From: Natrinema sp. DC36
GTDB taxonomy: Archaea; Halobacteriota; Halobacteria; Halobacteriales; Natrialbaceae
Assembly: GCF_020405225.1 (NCBI RefSeq)
Contig: NZ_CP084472.1
Span: forward strand, 1,426,001 to 1,490,000
DNA: 64,000 nucleotides
Direction: 5' to 3'
Part shown: positions 43,672-52,110 of the stretch, piece by piece
Position numbering within the stretch: position 1 is the stretch's first letter
How the letters are laid out: each line of letters opens with the position of its first letter
Position numbers and translations under genes: made by a program
The notes under the pieces: model-generated
Databases searched by the model: none
Seen by the model: the letters and a program-made list of their open reading frames with translations, nothing else
Told to the model about the DNA's origin: nothing

Positions 43672-44358
43672 ATGAATACGACCCCCCAGTTCAGCGACGA
43701 TATCGAAGCACGCCACGAACGGATCGACGTCGATGACTACGGTGAGGTGTACGTCGTCGGTGACGTCCACGGAAGCCGGGCCACTCTCGAGGCGCTCCTC
43801 GCTGACCTCGAGCTAACCGACGACGACCTCGTCGTCTTCGTCGGTGATCTCGTGCGAAAGGGACCGGACAGTCCCGGCGTCATCGACCGTGTCCGCGACG
43901 ACGACCGCCTCGTCAGTGTCCGTGGGAACAACGAGCAAAAAATCGTTCGCGGCGACAAGGACCCCGATTGGCTCCGCGACGGGGACCGTGCATATTTCGA
44001 GTCGCTTCCCGTCGCGATCTCCTTCGGAGACGCGCTCGTCGTCCACGGTGGCGTCGATCCCGAGCGAGCGCTCGAGAACCACACCGTCGAAGAGCTATTG
44101 ACGATGCGTGCACCACACGGTGATGGGTACGACGGTCCGTTCTGGTACGACGAGTACGACGGTCCGTACCGCGTATTCTTCGGTCACACCGTTCACGACT
44201 CTCCGGTCGAACGGAAACACGCCGTCGGCCTCGCCACCGGCTGTGTCTACGGCGGAACGCTCACCGCTTACGACTACCGGCGCGACGAATTTGTTACCGT
44301 CGACCAGACAACGACCCATCAGGATCGCGACGATTCGAAAATCGTTACTCCGATCTGA
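43672..44358 (+). CDS. PPP-type metallophosphoesterase (serine/threonine phosphatase-like)
   Basis: 228 residues. Motifs of the calcineurin-like PPP fold in order: VVGDVHGSRATLE (about 28-40), VVFVGDLVRKGPDSPGV (about 53-69), SVRGNNEQKI (about 81-90) and VVHGGVDPER (about 122), then FFGHTVHD (about 169). GNNE replaces the GNHE of protein phosphatases. It acts in the cytosol; bis(5'-nucleosyl)-tetraphosphatase (ApaH-like) or phosphoprotein substrates are both possible. It is convergent with polyphosphate kinase, and both its ends are flanked by related inverted-repeat elements. Confidence 0.9.
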   Translation: MNTTPQFSDDIEARHERIDVDDYGEVYVVGDVHGSRATLEALLADLELTDDDLVVFVGDLVRKGPDSPGVIDRVRDDDRLVSVRGNNEQKIVRGDKDPDWLRDGDRAYFESLPVAISFGDALVVHGGVDPERALENHTVEELLTMRAPHGDGYDGPFWYDEYDGPYRVFFGHTVHDSPVERKHAVGLATGCVYGGTLTAYDYRRDEFVTVDQTTTHQDRDDSKIVTPI

Positions 44359-44444
44359 AGCGAGACCCGTCGCTCGATTTCGGCGCTCGTCGAGTCCGGC
44401 GCTGCAAAGTCCCTCGTGATCGCCGGTGCCCCGAGTGAGTATTG

Positions 44445-44634
44445 TAGCCACTGAAAGTCAACGCATATCCGATCGCACGACGAGAGCGCGGTTCGGAGCG
44501 AACGCAGTGAGCGAGAACCGCGGGGATGCGAACGGTGAGCGTAGCGAGCCGTGAGCGAGAACCGCAGGGATGCGAGCCGTGAGCGAGCACCGCGGACTGT
44601 GCGATCGGTGTGTAAACCGTTTCAGTTGGGACTA
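44445..44634. repeat. Inverted-repeat element, long form (190 bp) with internal repeats
   Basis: Left arm TAGCCACTGAAAGTCAACGC.. and right arm ..GTGTAAACCGTTTCAGTTGG..ACTA (44599-44634; reverse complement TAGTCCCAACTGAAACGGTT..) form terminal inverted repeats of about 35 bp. Between them are three imperfect copies of GTGAGCGAGAACCGC.GGGATGCGA (starting near 44507, 44550 and 44579). It begins 86 bp after the phosphatase stop and ends 32 bp before the ppk stop. It is the long form of 43560-43636. It encodes nothing. Confidence 0.72.
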
Positions 44635-44666
44635 TCGCGAGGAATCGGAAAGGAGTCGAAGACGGT

Positions 44667-47045
44667 TCACTCGTACTCCGATCGAAGGCGATCACGCGCT
44701 CCGTCGCGCGTCTTGAAGTATCTGCGCTCGCCGTCAGTCGTTCGAACTGCCCAGTCGTACGTCCCGCTGTCAGGACGGTACCAGTGCTCGGAATATGAGT
44801 CGAACACGGACATATCCCCGCCGTTCGAATAGGTCAGTTCGACGGTATCGGCGTCCGCAGCGCCGTCCGACGCCTCGCACCCGTCGTCCGTGCCGTTCTT
44901 CGCAACGTCTTCGACGAGGAGGTCTCCCTCGATGAGATCGGTATCGACCACCATCCCCGGCCCGTAGCCGCGCTCGAGGGCTGCCTCCGTGGCTGCCATC
45001 AGTAGCTCCTGGATATCCCGGACGGGCTCGTCACCCGGGACTCGCTCGTAGCTTCCGTCGCGTTGCATCACCCACCGACGACGGGTATCCGTCAGCGATG
45101 CCTCCAGGATGAACCGGAGCTGTTCGCGCAGTTGTGTGGCCTCGACGGGCGTGACGGCCTCGACCCGATAGTCGAGGTTCCGCGTCATCCAGTCAGCCGA
45201 TCCGATGTACCACTCGGGTTTGCCGCCGTTCTCGAAGTAGAAGATTCGAGCGTGTTCGAGAAACCGGCCGACGATCGAATGCACCGTGATGTTCTCGCTC
45301 ACCCCCTCGATACCGGGGCGGAGTCGGCAGATGTCCCGGACGATCAGATCGATCTCGACCCCGGCCATCGAGGCACGGTACAGCTCCTCGACCATCGACG
45401 GGTCTTCGAGCCCATTCACCTTCACGATGATCCGCCCACTGCGACCGGCACGGGCGTGCTCAGCCTCTCGTCTGACCATCTCCGTGAATCGCTCGCGCAT
45501 CGTCACGGGTGCGATGAGGAGCTTCCGGAAACGGTCGTCGAGCGTCGGCCCCGTAAAGAAGTTGAATACCTTCGTGAGGTCGTGGCCGATATCCCGATCG
45601 GCGGTCAACAGTCCCAGATCGGAGTATCCCTTCGCTGTCCCCGAATGATAATTTCCCGTCCCGACGTGTGAGTAGAGTTGAACGCCGTCATCCTCTTGGC
45701 GGACGACGAGCGCCGTCTTGGTGTGCGTTTTCAGGCCGACGGTCCCGTAGGCGACGTGGATCCCCTCCTCCTCGAGCTGACGAGTCCACTCGAGGTTGTT
45801 CTTCTCGTCGAATCGGGCCTTGAGTTCGACCATCACGGCCACCTGTTTGCCGTTGTCGGCGGCGTCGATGAGGCTCTGAATTACCTTCGAGTCGCTCGCC
45901 GTCCGATAGATCGCCGCTTTCACCGCGAGCACGTCAGGGTCGTTCGCCGCCGCGTCGAGGAACCGTTGTACCGTCCCCTCGAAGGAGTGGTAGGGATGGT
46001 GTGCGAGGATGTCTCCCTCCCGAATCTCGTCGAATATATCCGTCGCCCCGTCTTTCGTGTCATCGGTCACCGGTCCCAATCGCGGGTGGACGCGGGGCGT
46101 CCACGAGGACGGTTTGAGGTCGGGACGCTCGAGCTCGATAAGTTCGAAGAAGTCCTCGAAATCGATCGGCCCCTCCCGATAGAACACTTCCCGCTCGTGC
46201 AAGTCGAGTTGCTCTCTCAGGATCGAGACCGACTCGTCGGGCATGTCGGCGTCGACTTCGAGTCGGACGACCGTCGCGAAGCGGCGCTGTTCGAGAACGT
46301 CTTCGACCATATCGGTGAGGTCCTCGGCGACTTCTTCGTCGCGCCGTACCTCGGCGTTCCGGGTGACTTTGAACTTCGACACGTCGCGAATGTCGAGATC
46401 CGGAAGCAGTAGATCGAGGTTGGCCTCGATGAGATCTTCGATGAGGACGTACTGGTCCGTCCCGCCGGCGACCGCTATCAGTCGGGGCTGATTCGAGGGC
46501 ACTTTGATACGAGTGAACGTCGGCTCGTCGGTCCCGTTCGACGAAAGCACGGCGAGGGAAAGCGAGAGGTTCGAAATGAACGGGAACGGGTGGGCCGGAT
46601 CGAAGGCGAGCGGCGTCAGGGTCGGGAGTATCGACTCCTCGAAGTACGTCCGTAACGTCTCGCGCTCGTCCGCCGGTAGCTCGTCGGGGCGACGGATCTC
46701 GATGCCCGCATCCGCAAGCGTCGGCTCGAGCGTCGTTTGCCAGTATTCGGACTGCCGGCGAAAGAGAGGGCGTGCGGTATCGAGCACGTCGCGCCACTGT
46801 TGTTTCGGCGTCCGACCGTCCGGCGTCGTCTCGGTCACGTCGGCGTCGATCTGTTGTTTGAGCCCGCCGACGCGCTTCATGAAGAACTCGTCGGTGTTCT
46901 TCGTGAAGAACGCGAGAAACCGGAGCCGCTCGAGCGGTGGATTTCGGTCGTCCATCCCCTCCCGAAGAACGCGCTCTTGAAACGCGAGCTCCGACAGTTC
47001 CCGGTTCAGGTAGTACTCGGGGTCCGTCAGGTCGCTGTCGCTCAC
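44667..47045 (-). CDS. ppk1: Polyphosphate kinase 1
   Basis: 792 residues, somewhat longer than the usual 690-720. All PPK1 domains are visible: N (NRELSELAFQERVL, about 14-27), H (FDPAHPFPFISNLSLSLAV, about 147), C1 with the autophosphorylated His in YSHVGTGNYHSGT (about 455) and the second His in the C2 VKVNGLEDPSMVEELYRAS and TVHSIVGRFLEHARI region. The last 80 residues (after DLLVEDVAKNG) are an extra acidic/aromatic tail (YSEHWYRPD, DGERRYFKT). It makes polyphosphate from ATP at the membrane. Convergent with the PPP phosphatase. Confidence 0.95.
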   Translation of the reverse strand: MSDSDLTDPEYYLNRELSELAFQERVLREGMDDRNPPLERLRFLAFFTKNTDEFFMKRVGGLKQQIDADVTETTPDGRTPKQQWRDVLDTARPLFRRQSEYWQTTLEPTLADAGIEIRRPDELPADERETLRTYFEESILPTLTPLAFDPAHPFPFISNLSLSLAVLSSNGTDEPTFTRIKVPSNQPRLIAVAGGTDQYVLIEDLIEANLDLLLPDLDIRDVSKFKVTRNAEVRRDEEVAEDLTDMVEDVLEQRRFATVVRLEVDADMPDESVSILREQLDLHEREVFYREGPIDFEDFFELIELERPDLKPSSWTPRVHPRLGPVTDDTKDGATDIFDEIREGDILAHHPYHSFEGTVQRFLDAAANDPDVLAVKAAIYRTASDSKVIQSLIDAADNGKQVAVMVELKARFDEKNNLEWTRQLEEEGIHVAYGTVGLKTHTKTALVVRQEDDGVQLYSHVGTGNYHSGTAKGYSDLGLLTADRDIGHDLTKVFNFFTGPTLDDRFRKLLIAPVTMRERFTEMVRREAEHARAGRSGRIIVKVNGLEDPSMVEELYRASMAGVEIDLIVRDICRLRPGIEGVSENITVHSIVGRFLEHARIFYFENGGKPEWYIGSADWMTRNLDYRVEAVTPVEATQLREQLRFILEASLTDTRRRWVMQRDGSYERVPGDEPVRDIQELLMAATEAALERGYGPGMVVDTDLIEGDLLVEDVAKNGTDDGCEASDGAADADTVELTYSNGGDMSVFDSYSEHWYRPDSGTYDWAVRTTDGERRYFKTRDGARDRLRSEYE

Positions 47046-47394
47046 AGAATCACCTCACACCGGATCGCTGTGTTCCCCTCGAACCACCGGACCGAACTTC
47101 CGTCGGGACGGTGACTACGCGGGTAGACAGTAGCGGCCGGTTGTCGCTTCCCGTTCGAGCAGTCGTCGCCGTTACCTCCGAAAGCGCGACCGGAGTGACG
47201 GACCGGAAACCGAAAAAGACCGGCTCGTGACATAATCGATACCGAGCAGGAGAAATACAAGTACTCCGCTAATAGTGCTATTGTTTAGTATATATTCATC
47301 ATAGTCTGTCGGATCCGACGGATACCGACACGTCGGCCGACGGGGAGTTCGTGGTATCGACCCGACTACGGCTCGTATTCCACGTTCGTCCCGT
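47046..47394. other. Intergenic region, no gene seen
   Basis: Holds the ppk1 promoter region and the space after TFS. Around 47260-47310 there is an AT-rich patch (CTAATAGTGCTATTGTTTAG) that may carry promoter or regulatory elements. Open frames in it lack coding composition. Confidence 0.5.
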
Positions 47395-47724
47395 CTAATT
47401 ATACTCCCGCCATCGATTCCCGCATTCCGTACACTTGAAAAAGCGCGTCGGCGGCTCGTCGGCCGAGGCGGTCTGCTTGAGCGTGTACCACGCTTCCTCG
47501 GCACCGCACTCGTCGCAGATGACGTCAGTCGCTTTCGGTTTCCCCTCGAAGTTGGCCTCTTCGCTGGATTCGATCACGTCGCCGTCGGTCTGTGATTCCG
47601 TCGTGACGAATGCGTCTTCCTGCTCGCGGTCCCGTTCGCTCGAGGCCCCGCAGTCGTCGTTCGTACAGACCATGCGGTCGTCGCGGGCTTTCATCATCGA
47701 ACCGCAATCGTCGCAAAACTGCAT
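47395..47724 (-). CDS. tfs: Transcription factor S (TFS; RNA polymerase cleavage factor)
   Basis: 109 residues with two zinc ribbons: CDDCGSMM..CTNDDC (about 4-25) and CDECGAEEAWYTLKQTASADEPPTRFFKCTECGNRWREY (about 70-108). The second is the TFIIS-like ribbon; the acidic catalytic pair (D-E in TASADEPPT) that reaches the RNA polymerase active site is present. It rescues stalled RNA polymerase by stimulating transcript cleavage. Alone on the minus strand, 60 bp before a large palindrome. Confidence 0.94.
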   Translation of the reverse strand: MQFCDDCGSMMKARDDRMVCTNDDCGASSERDREQEDAFVTTESQTDGDVIESSEEANFEGKPKATDVICDECGAEEAWYTLKQTASADEPPTRFFKCTECGNRWREYN

Positions 47725-47783
47725 ATCAGTCGGCTACGAACTCGGCACGCAAAAAGACACCACTTCGCTCGATCCGCGTCGTC

Positions 47784-47865
47784 ATACGGTTTGCTGTAAC
47801 GATTTACCGGCGCGACCGCGATCCGGCCTGCGGTCGCGCCGGAAATGACTTACAGCAGACCGTAT
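47784..47865. repeat. 82-bp imperfect palindrome (REP/MITE-like)
   Basis: Arms ATACGGTTTGCTGTAA.. (from 47784) and ..TTACAGCAGACCGTAT (to 47865) are inverted copies, continued inside by CCGGCGCGACCGC / GCGGTCGCGCCGG around the loop GATCCGGCCT. A half-arm-like TGACTTACAGCCAACAGTAT lies at 61064-61083. The right end carries the first base of the TCA stop of 47865-48443, so the hairpin is in the 3' end of that transcript. Confidence 0.8.
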
Positions 47866-48443
47866 CAGTGCCGGTTCTCGAGCGCTTCGTCCTCGAGGAC
47901 GAACGGACAGTCCGCGACCCGGAACGTCCCCATCGTCGTGACGGCGAGGATAGCAGTTCCGTCGCGAGTGCAGTCGACGTCGGGCGGCTCGGTGAAGTGC
48001 TCGCACCCCTGGCAGTACGAGCGTTTCTCGACCTCCCGTATTTCCCGGTCAGCCAGCCGGAGCGCACCGCCCGACTCGGCCGAGTCGGACGGCTCGCCCG
48101 TCCCGCTCGACACCTCCGCACGATCGGCCTCGAGTCGCTCCCAGAGGCGGTCGCCGTCGATATCGGCGGCGTCGTGTCGATCGAACAGGTCGTCGAAATC
48201 GGGCGTACTCGAGCGCTCGCGGTCGTCGTCGGAGACCGTCGCGGCGAGATCCTCGAGCGGATCCGATCGGCCGTTCGCGTCCTCGCCGTCGTCGTCCGAC
48301 TGGTCGCCCTCTTCGCCGGCATCGACCGTTCGAGACCCGTCGTCATCGGCGTCGATCGTCGGCTCTCCGTTCTCGTCGTGGGTAAATTCCGTTCCGGTCG
48401 CGTCGTCGCCGTCTCCCTCGTCACGACTCGCGTCGTCGGTCAT
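47865..48443 (-). CDS. Acidic Cys-rich haloarchaeal protein, hypothetical
   Basis: 192 residues. The first 110 are strongly acidic and low-complexity. The C-terminal third is folded: CQGCEHF (about 145), DCTRDGTAILAVTTMGTFRVADCPF (about 158-182), a likely single-zinc site of four Cys. Function unknown. The ATG overlaps the TGA of the upstream gene (ATGA at 48440-48443), so it is translationally coupled to the RHH/coiled-coil/zinc-ribbon protein. The stop lies on the edge of the palindrome. Confidence 0.72.
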   Translation of the reverse strand: MTDDASRDEGDGDDATGTEFTHDENGEPTIDADDDGSRTVDAGEEGDQSDDDGEDANGRSDPLEDLAATVSDDDRERSSTPDFDDLFDRHDAADIDGDRLWERLEADRAEVSSGTGEPSDSAESGGALRLADREIREVEKRSYCQGCEHFTEPPDVDCTRDGTAILAVTTMGTFRVADCPFVLEDEALENRH

Positions 48444-49315
48444 CGATCGGTCGCTCCGGAGTCGGTCTCGGTCATATCGGTCCCGTCTCCGTCGTCACGG
48501 TTCCTCATTTCGGATTCCGCCTCCGACTCGAGCGCCTCGAAGACTGCGTCAGTCGTCGAGTCCACCAGCCCCTCGCTACGGCCCTCGAGCGCCGGCGGCT
48601 CATCGGTCTCGAGCCGGTGGGAGCCGAAGATCGACGAGCGTTTCACGACGTCCGAAAACAGGCATTTACAGTGCGGACACGCGGGGGCGGTCAATAGCGC
48701 GAGGTCGACGCTCGAGCCACAGTCGGCGCAGGTCGCCGTTCGAACTCCCAGCTGGTTCGCCGTACGCTGGAGTCGCTCGGTCGCCGCTCGCTGCCGCCGT
48801 TCGTCCGCGATCGCATCCCGCTGCTCCCGAAGTTCGATCACCGCCCGCGCGAGCAGCGTCGATCTGTCCTCGAGTTCGTCGGCGTCTTCGAAGAGCCCCT
48901 CGAGAATCGCCTCGTAGTTATCGAACCCGCGATCGACGGTTTCCTCGAGCGCGGCGAGATCCTCGCGAATCGCCGCGAGATCGTCAGCAGTCGCGGCGGT
49001 GGGGTGATCGTGATCGATCGGTGCCTTTCCGTCGGCCTCCCGTTTGACCTGAATCACGCGGGAGCGGACGTCCTCGAGGAGGTCCGTGAACTCCTCGCGC
49101 TGGGTCTCGAGTCGGCTCCGGACGGCCGACAGCTCGTCGGGGTCGGCCACCTCCAAGTTGTCATCCGTCGCGGCGGTGTGCGCTGCGGTCAGCAGCCGGC
49201 GACAGACCTCGTCTCGGCTCTCGTCGCGTCGAGCCGCCTCAGTGGTTAGCCAGTCGTCGACGTCGGGGGGCAGCGGAAACGAGAAACCGCCCTCGTCGTG
49301 GTCCTGGCTCGACAT
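48440..49315 (-). CDS. Ribbon-helix-helix/coiled-coil/zinc-ribbon protein, uncharacterised
   Basis: 291 residues. The N-terminus resembles a CopG-type RHH (FSFPLPPDVDDWLTTEAARRDESRDEVCRRLLTAA, about 11-45). A long coiled coil follows (about 60-185; RLETQREEFTDLLEDV, LAALEETVDRGFDN, RAVIELREQRDAIADERRQRAATERLQRT). Then a zinc ribbon with CADCGSSVD..CPHCKCLFSDVVKRSSIFG (about 196-228), and an acidic tail. DNA binding is suggested by the RHH-like part but unproven. It sits between a RecA-fold protein (67 bp upstream) and the acidic Cys-rich protein (overlapping), the middle gene of a three-gene operon. Confidence 0.75.
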   Translation of the reverse strand: MSSQDHDEGGFSFPLPPDVDDWLTTEAARRDESRDEVCRRLLTAAHTAATDDNLEVADPDELSAVRSRLETQREEFTDLLEDVRSRVIQVKREADGKAPIDHDHPTAATADDLAAIREDLAALEETVDRGFDNYEAILEGLFEDADELEDRSTLLARAVIELREQRDAIADERRQRAATERLQRTANQLGVRTATCADCGSSVDLALLTAPACPHCKCLFSDVVKRSSIFGSHRLETDEPPALEGRSEGLVDSTTDAVFEALESEAESEMRNRDDGDGTDMTETDSGATDR

Positions 49316-49382
49316 CTGCTCGTAGTAGGGCCATCAGTCGGATAAGCGTTGGTTCGAACTCAGTTGCTGAGCCGGTCGACCG

Positions 49383-50219
49383 CTACCGAATCTTCCTGAC
49401 GTTGCTGATATCGAACCCGCCGTCGTGGATCTCGGTCTCGAACCGGACGATGTCCTCGTCCTCGAGCCGGGAGAGCACGCCGCGGAACTGCTCGACGACG
49501 AGCGTGCGAGCCCGCTCCGAGCCGCCGCTCTCCCACTCGAACAGCAGCGTGCCGTCGGTGGCCTCCTTGATTCGGCCGAGCTCCGTGGGCTCGAGGAGGT
49601 CCGAGTTGATGAGCAACAGAATCACGCCGCCCCAGCGGTGTGACGCCCGTTTGAGTCCCTTCAGTAGGACGGTCAGGTCCGACAGCCCGAATCGGTCGTC
49701 GGCCACCGCGACCAGGTCGGTCAGCGAGTCGATCACGACGAGGTTTCCCGTCGCGTGCTCGGTCAGGTACTCGCCCAGCGCCTCGAGGACGTCGGTTCGC
49801 TCGTTGTGCGACCCGAGTTCGGTGATGTCGGCCATCCCCTCGGCGTACCAGGCGGTCGGTACCGGCGTCAGCTGGAAGTACTCCTCGGCGAGTTCGACGA
49901 ACGAGACGTCGTCCGTCCCCGCCCGGACGAGTTCGTCGTCCATGACGAACTCCATCTCGCTGACGATGGCGCTTCGCTCGTCCGTAAACGAGACGTAGTG
50001 AACGGCCTCGGGGACCGTCGTCTCCGGCTCGAGGTCGCCGTAGTAGAGGTCGAACAGTTCGGGATCGGCGTCGACGAGCCCGTTCATCGCGGCGCTCGTG
50101 TAACAGAACTCCCGCGCCCCGGCACCGGATTCGCCGGCCAGGAGGACGACGCTCCCGGTCGGCGCACCGCCGCCGATCGTTCGGTCGAGCCGTGAGATTC
50201 CGAGCGGCATCCGCTCCAT
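49383..50219 (-). CDS. RecA/RadA-superfamily KaiC-like protein with a degenerate Walker A
   Basis: 278 residues with the KaiC/Rad55 layout: GISRLDRTIGGGAPTGSVVLLAG (about 7-29) leads into a P-loop-like GESGAGAREF (29-38) in which the Lys and Ser/Thr of GxxxxGK[ST] are missing. The Walker-B-like hhhhD is NLVVIDSLTDL (about 159-169). Other family features (TERSDVLE-like helix, GGVILLLINSD) are present. ATP binding is therefore doubtful; a regulatory role is more likely. In haloarchaea such proteins are annotated HTR-like or RAD55 family. First gene of the operon 50219-47865. Confidence 0.82.
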   Translation of the reverse strand: MERMPLGISRLDRTIGGGAPTGSVVLLAGESGAGAREFCYTSAAMNGLVDADPELFDLYYGDLEPETTVPEAVHYVSFTDERSAIVSEMEFVMDDELVRAGTDDVSFVELAEEYFQLTPVPTAWYAEGMADITELGSHNERTDVLEALGEYLTEHATGNLVVIDSLTDLVAVADDRFGLSDLTVLLKGLKRASHRWGGVILLLINSDLLEPTELGRIKEATDGTLLFEWESGGSERARTLVVEQFRGVLSRLEDEDIVRFETEIHDGGFDISNVRKIR

Positions 50220-50269
50220 ACCTGTCCGTTCTGACCGAGGGGCTTACGTATTGTGGGCCATCCTCCCGC

Positions 50270-51256
50270 CTACCGGTCGTCGTCGTCCACTCGAACTCGA
50301 GCCCCACCCTCCGCCGGCTCCGCGAGGATAACCCGGCCTTCGAGCCCGCGATCGGCGAGCGCGTCCTCGGCCGCGGCTTCGGCCTCGTCGGCGTGTCCGG
50401 TATCGGTCACGCCGTAGACGACCGGTCCCCACGACGACTGGCCGACGCCGGAGAGGACCTGACACTCCTCGAGGGCTTCGACGAGTTCGCCCGCGGGTGG
50501 CCGGAAGACGCCGCCCTGCGCGTCGGCGTACCAGGCACCGTTTTTCCGGCCGATTTCGGCGACGGCCTCGCCGAACGGCTCGAGTCGACCCGCGGCCGCG
50601 GCCGGCAGCAATTTGCGGGTGACGACGCCGGCGATCTCGTCGGCGATAGCGGGATCGGCCCGCTCGACGACCGCGCGCATGCTCGCGTCCTCGTCGTCGC
50701 CGCTGCGGCCGGGATCCGCGTCGGGGACGACGACGAGAAACCGCCAGTTCGCGGGCAGGTCGTGGCGGGCGACGACCGGCGGCACCGTCCAGTCGCCTTC
50801 CGCCGGCGGCTCGGTCGTAAAGCGGTTCGTCGGGTGGCCGGCGTCGACGGCGAACCCGCCGCGCTCGAAAGTCGCGACGCCGACGCCGCTGCGACCACCC
50901 CGGCCCATCGCCGGCGCGCGGGTCCGAACTCGAGGCTCGAGGCCGTGGGCCCGCGCGGTCGCCGCGAGCACGGCCAGTGCGATCTGGGTCCCGCTGCCGA
51001 GGCCGACGTGGCGCGGCAGGGACTCCTCGGCGTCGACCGCGACGCCGGGGACATCGAGAACGTCGGCGGCGCGGCTCGCGTACGTCCGGACGAGCGAATC
51101 GTCGGCCCGGACGGTCGGGGCCGGCTCGGCCGTGACGGTGACTCGAGGGGTCGCGAGCCCGACGCCGATGCCGCCGTAGAGCCGCTCGCGAGCGAGCGAG
51201 AGGTTCTGAAAGCCGACGTGGAGTCGCGCACCCGCGCTGACGGTCGCGGTCGCCAT
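50270..51256 (-). CDS. GHMP-kinase-fold protein, beta-RFAP-synthase-like
   Basis: 328 residues from ATG 51256 (upstream extension to 51397 lacks support). The N-terminal VSAGARLHVGFQNLS and the family glycine motif PRHVGLGSGTQIALAVL (about 82-98) mark the GHMP superfamily. The branch is that of beta-ribofuranosylaminobenzene 5'-phosphate synthase, an enzyme of methanopterin biosynthesis, seen also in AGRGGRSGVGV and WGPVVYGVTD. Haloarchaea do not make methane, so the true product here (a pterin cofactor or other ribosylated compound) is open. Divergent from GT2 at 51403. Confidence 0.85.
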   Translation of the reverse strand: MATATVSAGARLHVGFQNLSLARERLYGGIGVGLATPRVTVTAEPAPTVRADDSLVRTYASRAADVLDVPGVAVDAEESLPRHVGLGSGTQIALAVLAATARAHGLEPRVRTRAPAMGRGGRSGVGVATFERGGFAVDAGHPTNRFTTEPPAEGDWTVPPVVARHDLPANWRFLVVVPDADPGRSGDDEDASMRAVVERADPAIADEIAGVVTRKLLPAAAAGRLEPFGEAVAEIGRKNGAWYADAQGGVFRPPAGELVEALEECQVLSGVGQSSWGPVVYGVTDTGHADEAEAAAEDALADRGLEGRVILAEPAEGGARVRVDDDDR

Positions 51257-51402
51257 GATGATATCCATCGCTACGAAAGCCCCCGGGAAGGGGGTTTCGA
51301 CGGTGGCAACGACTGGGACCGTCGCGACAGTGTCACCGCTGCCCACGCGATCGGGTCGACGGGGCACAGCGGTTATGTCGTTGCCGCCGACAGTCACCGA
51401 CG

Positions 51403-52110
51403 ATGCGGACAGTCGACGCCTCGGTCGTCGTCCCCGCCCGCGACGAAGGGGAGCGGCTCGAGCGAACCCTGGACTCGCTCGCCGCCCAACGGTTCGACGG
51501 CGATCTCGAGGTGATAACCGTCGCGAGCGGTGCGGAGACGCTTCGGGTCGCTCGAGCCCATTCGGTCGTCGATCGGGTGCTCGCCGACGACCGCAGGGAG
51601 GGGCCCGGGGCGGCCAGAAATCGAGGTGCAGCCGTCGCTGGTGGCGATATCCTCCTGTTCACCGATGCCGATACGGTCGTCCCGCCGTCGTGGGTTCGCC
51701 GCCACTACCGACACTACGCCACCCCCATTGTCGTCGGCGTCGGCGGACCGCTCCGGCCGCTCGAGGCCGGACTCCGACACCGAGCGTGCTTTCGACTCCT
51801 CTCGGACTGGTGGTATCGCGCGTGTTGGCCGGTCGGCTTCGTCCAGCAGCCCGGCTGTAACTGTAGCGTTCGGCGGACGACGTTCGGGTCGGTCGGCGGC
51901 TTCGACGACTCCCTGGAATTTCTCGAGGACACGGACCTCTCGCTGCGATTGCGCCGCGAGGGGACCGTCGCGTACGACCACACCTGTCCCGTCGACACGT
52001 CGACTCGCCGGCAGGGGCGAGTCGGCTACGCGCGGCTCTGCTGGACGTATCTCGTCGGCTACCTGAAGTACGTGGTACCCGGCCAGTCGCCGACGCGGGA
52101 GTACTTCTGA
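51403..52110 (+). CDS. Glycosyltransferase family 2
   Basis: 235 residues. GT-A fold: SVVVPARDEGERLERTLDSL (about 7-26), then GPGAARNRGAAVAGGDILLFTDADT (about 68-92) with the DxD-type metal-binding acid pair, and the acceptor-side GGFDDSLEFLEDTDLSLRL (about 165-183). It has a C-terminal hydrophobic stretch (RLCWTYLVGYLKYVV) that may bind the membrane. It transfers a sugar from a nucleotide donor, probably to a lipid-linked or membrane acceptor. Divergent from the GHMP gene; 153 bp before ilvD. Confidence 0.9.
   Translation: MRTVDASVVVPARDEGERLERTLDSLAAQRFDGDLEVITVASGAETLRVARAHSVVDRVLADDRREGPGAARNRGAAVAGGDILLFTDADTVVPPSWVRRHYRHYATPIVVGVGGPLRPLEAGLRHRACFRLLSDWWYRACWPVGFVQQPGCNCSVRRTTFGSVGGFDDSLEFLEDTDLSLRLRREGTVAYDHTCPVDTSTRRQGRVGYARLCWTYLVGYLKYVVPGQSPTREYF

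Noticed and set aside
49383-50219. KaiC clock protein
   Set aside because: Only one RecA-type domain is present and the Walker A Lys is missing; no kaiA/kaiB, so not a circadian protein.
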